Part shown: piece after piece, positions 5,360 through 5,828 of the stretch
Position numbering within the stretch: position 1 is the first letter of the stretch
How the letters are laid out: each line of letters starts with the position of its first letter
Origin: CAYRWR01 sp964537555
Lineage (GTDB): Bacteria; Spirochaetota; Brevinematia; Brevinematales; CAYRWR01
DNA length: 5,828 bases
Direction of reading: 5' to 3'
NCBI GenBank assembly: GCA_964537555.1
Contig: CAZIAD010000097.1
Coordinates: 1 to 5,828 of the forward strand
Notes under the pieces: generated by a model
Database searches by the model: none
Told to the model about the DNA's origin: nothing
The model's input: only the letters and a program-made list of their open reading frames with translations
Position numbers and translations under genes: made by a program

Positions 5360-5828
5360 CTATTCATCCTCAGCCAGGCTCAGTTCTCCCTCCTCTCCGG
5401 ATGGAATACTGAGGGCTCCTTCTTTCTCGGTCTGCTCAGACAGGCTGAGCCAGCCTCTGTCGGTCTGGATTCCGCAACGCTGGTGTATCAGGGCCAGATT
5501 TTTTCTGATCATCTTTTCCATTGTCGGGTCTGTATTTTTTTGAATTTTATTATTGAGAGATTCCAGTGAGCTCTGAGTTCCGTAACTCCCCAAAGTATTC
5601 AGGATCTTCTTCTCCAGAGTTTTAGTGTTTTCTTCCTTTAGACATTTTAATAAAAACTCCTCAATGTCCTGATCATCAAAAGAAATAATGGTATCAATGA
5701 TAAAATTTTTTGTCTCATCTGTAGCCCGGAAATAGCATTTTTTAATAAGTGTTGCTGATCTGGTATCATTGATTTCTCTCAAATACTGTGCTATCTCCCA
5801 TATCTGATCTGAATTAATATTAGGGTTA
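5360..5828 (-). CDS. HEAT-like repeat protein, C-terminal part (N-terminus outside window)
   Basis: The minus-strand frame is open to the right edge without a stop, giving 155 residues. A TTG at 5782 exists but nothing favours it as a start, and helix-like sequence continues upstream of it (QIWEIAQYLREIND), so the gene very likely begins beyond the window. The body is a series of amphipathic helices of about 12-15 residues (SATLIKKCYFRATDETKNFIID, then IEEFLLKCLKEEN, then LEKKILNTLGSYG, then SSLESLNNKI, then MEKMIRKNLALI), as in HEAT or related alpha-solenoid scaffolds that mediate protein contacts. A tail rich in Glu and Ser contains three GxLS[LI] motifs. There is no catalytic motif. The stop lies just upstream of folK, indicating one transcript. 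The family call is by helix pattern only. Confidence 0.7.
   Translation of the reverse strand, partial: NPNINSDQIWEIAQYLREINDTRSATLIKKCYFRATDETKNFIIDTIISFDDQDIEEFLLKCLKEENTKTLEKKILNTLGSYGTQSSLESLNNKIQKNTDPTMEKMIRKNLALIHQRCGIQTDRGWLSLSEQTEKEGALSIPSGEEGELSLAEDE

Noticed and set aside
5780..5782. TTG as start of the HEAT-like protein
   Set aside because: No good ribosome site is seen and the frame continues upstream to the window edge with helix-like sequence, so the gene most likely begins outside the window.

Overview
The window looks like an ordinary chromosomal stretch of a free-living or host-associated spirochaete (Spirochaetota). This is an inference. It rests on the style of the metallo-beta-lactamase-fold protein at the left edge (long N-terminal extension with an LPRGGYLV-like beginning and a QFGAPPET segment), on short lipoproteins with relaxed lipoboxes, and on a HEAT-like protein with an acidic tail. 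No 16S or other decisive marker is present. Base composition varies: the GAF-GGDEF gene and the HEAT-like gene are AT-rich, and the alpha/beta hydrolase gene is clearly GC-richer. I see no mobile element, CRISPR array, phage gene or defence system.

Layout, left to right. (1) The left edge holds most of a minus-strand MBL-fold hydrolase, cut by the window edge just after its zinc motif. It has no ATG, GTG or TTG near its N-terminus and seems to start at an ATT codon behind a good AGGAG site. (2) A 149-bp divergent control region carries a minus promoter for the hydrolase and an extended -10 plus promoter. The plus promoter drives a two-gene unit: a GAF-GGDEF diguanylate cyclase with intact GGDEF active site and RxxD inhibitory site, followed by a membrane-anchored SRPBCC-fold protein. 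(3) A minus-strand tRNA-Thr(TGT) follows, with a perfect TTGACA-17-TATAAT promoter and an intrinsic terminator. Its -35 element overlaps the -35 element of a plus-strand promoter, so two back-to-back promoters use nearly the same hexamer. (4) That plus promoter drives three tightly packed genes: a lipoprotein with a CxxC motif, a PAF-acetylhydrolase/dienelactone-hydrolase-like alpha/beta hydrolase with a readable Ser-Asp-His triad, and a two-helix membrane protein with a probable PH-like domain. (5) On the minus strand at the right end, a HEAT-like protein (N-terminus outside the window) sits directly upstream of folK, the pterin pyrophosphokinase of folate synthesis.

The coding genes are mostly of recognisable families. 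The plus-strand lipoprotein-hydrolase-PH unit could act together at the envelope, and the GAF-GGDEF protein makes c-di-GMP, but the sequence does not show a specific shared pathway. The most unusual points are the apparent ATT start, the shared -35 of the tRNA/lipoprotein promoters, and a repeated GxLSL motif in the tail of the HEAT-like protein. I did not find a convincing new multi-gene system.
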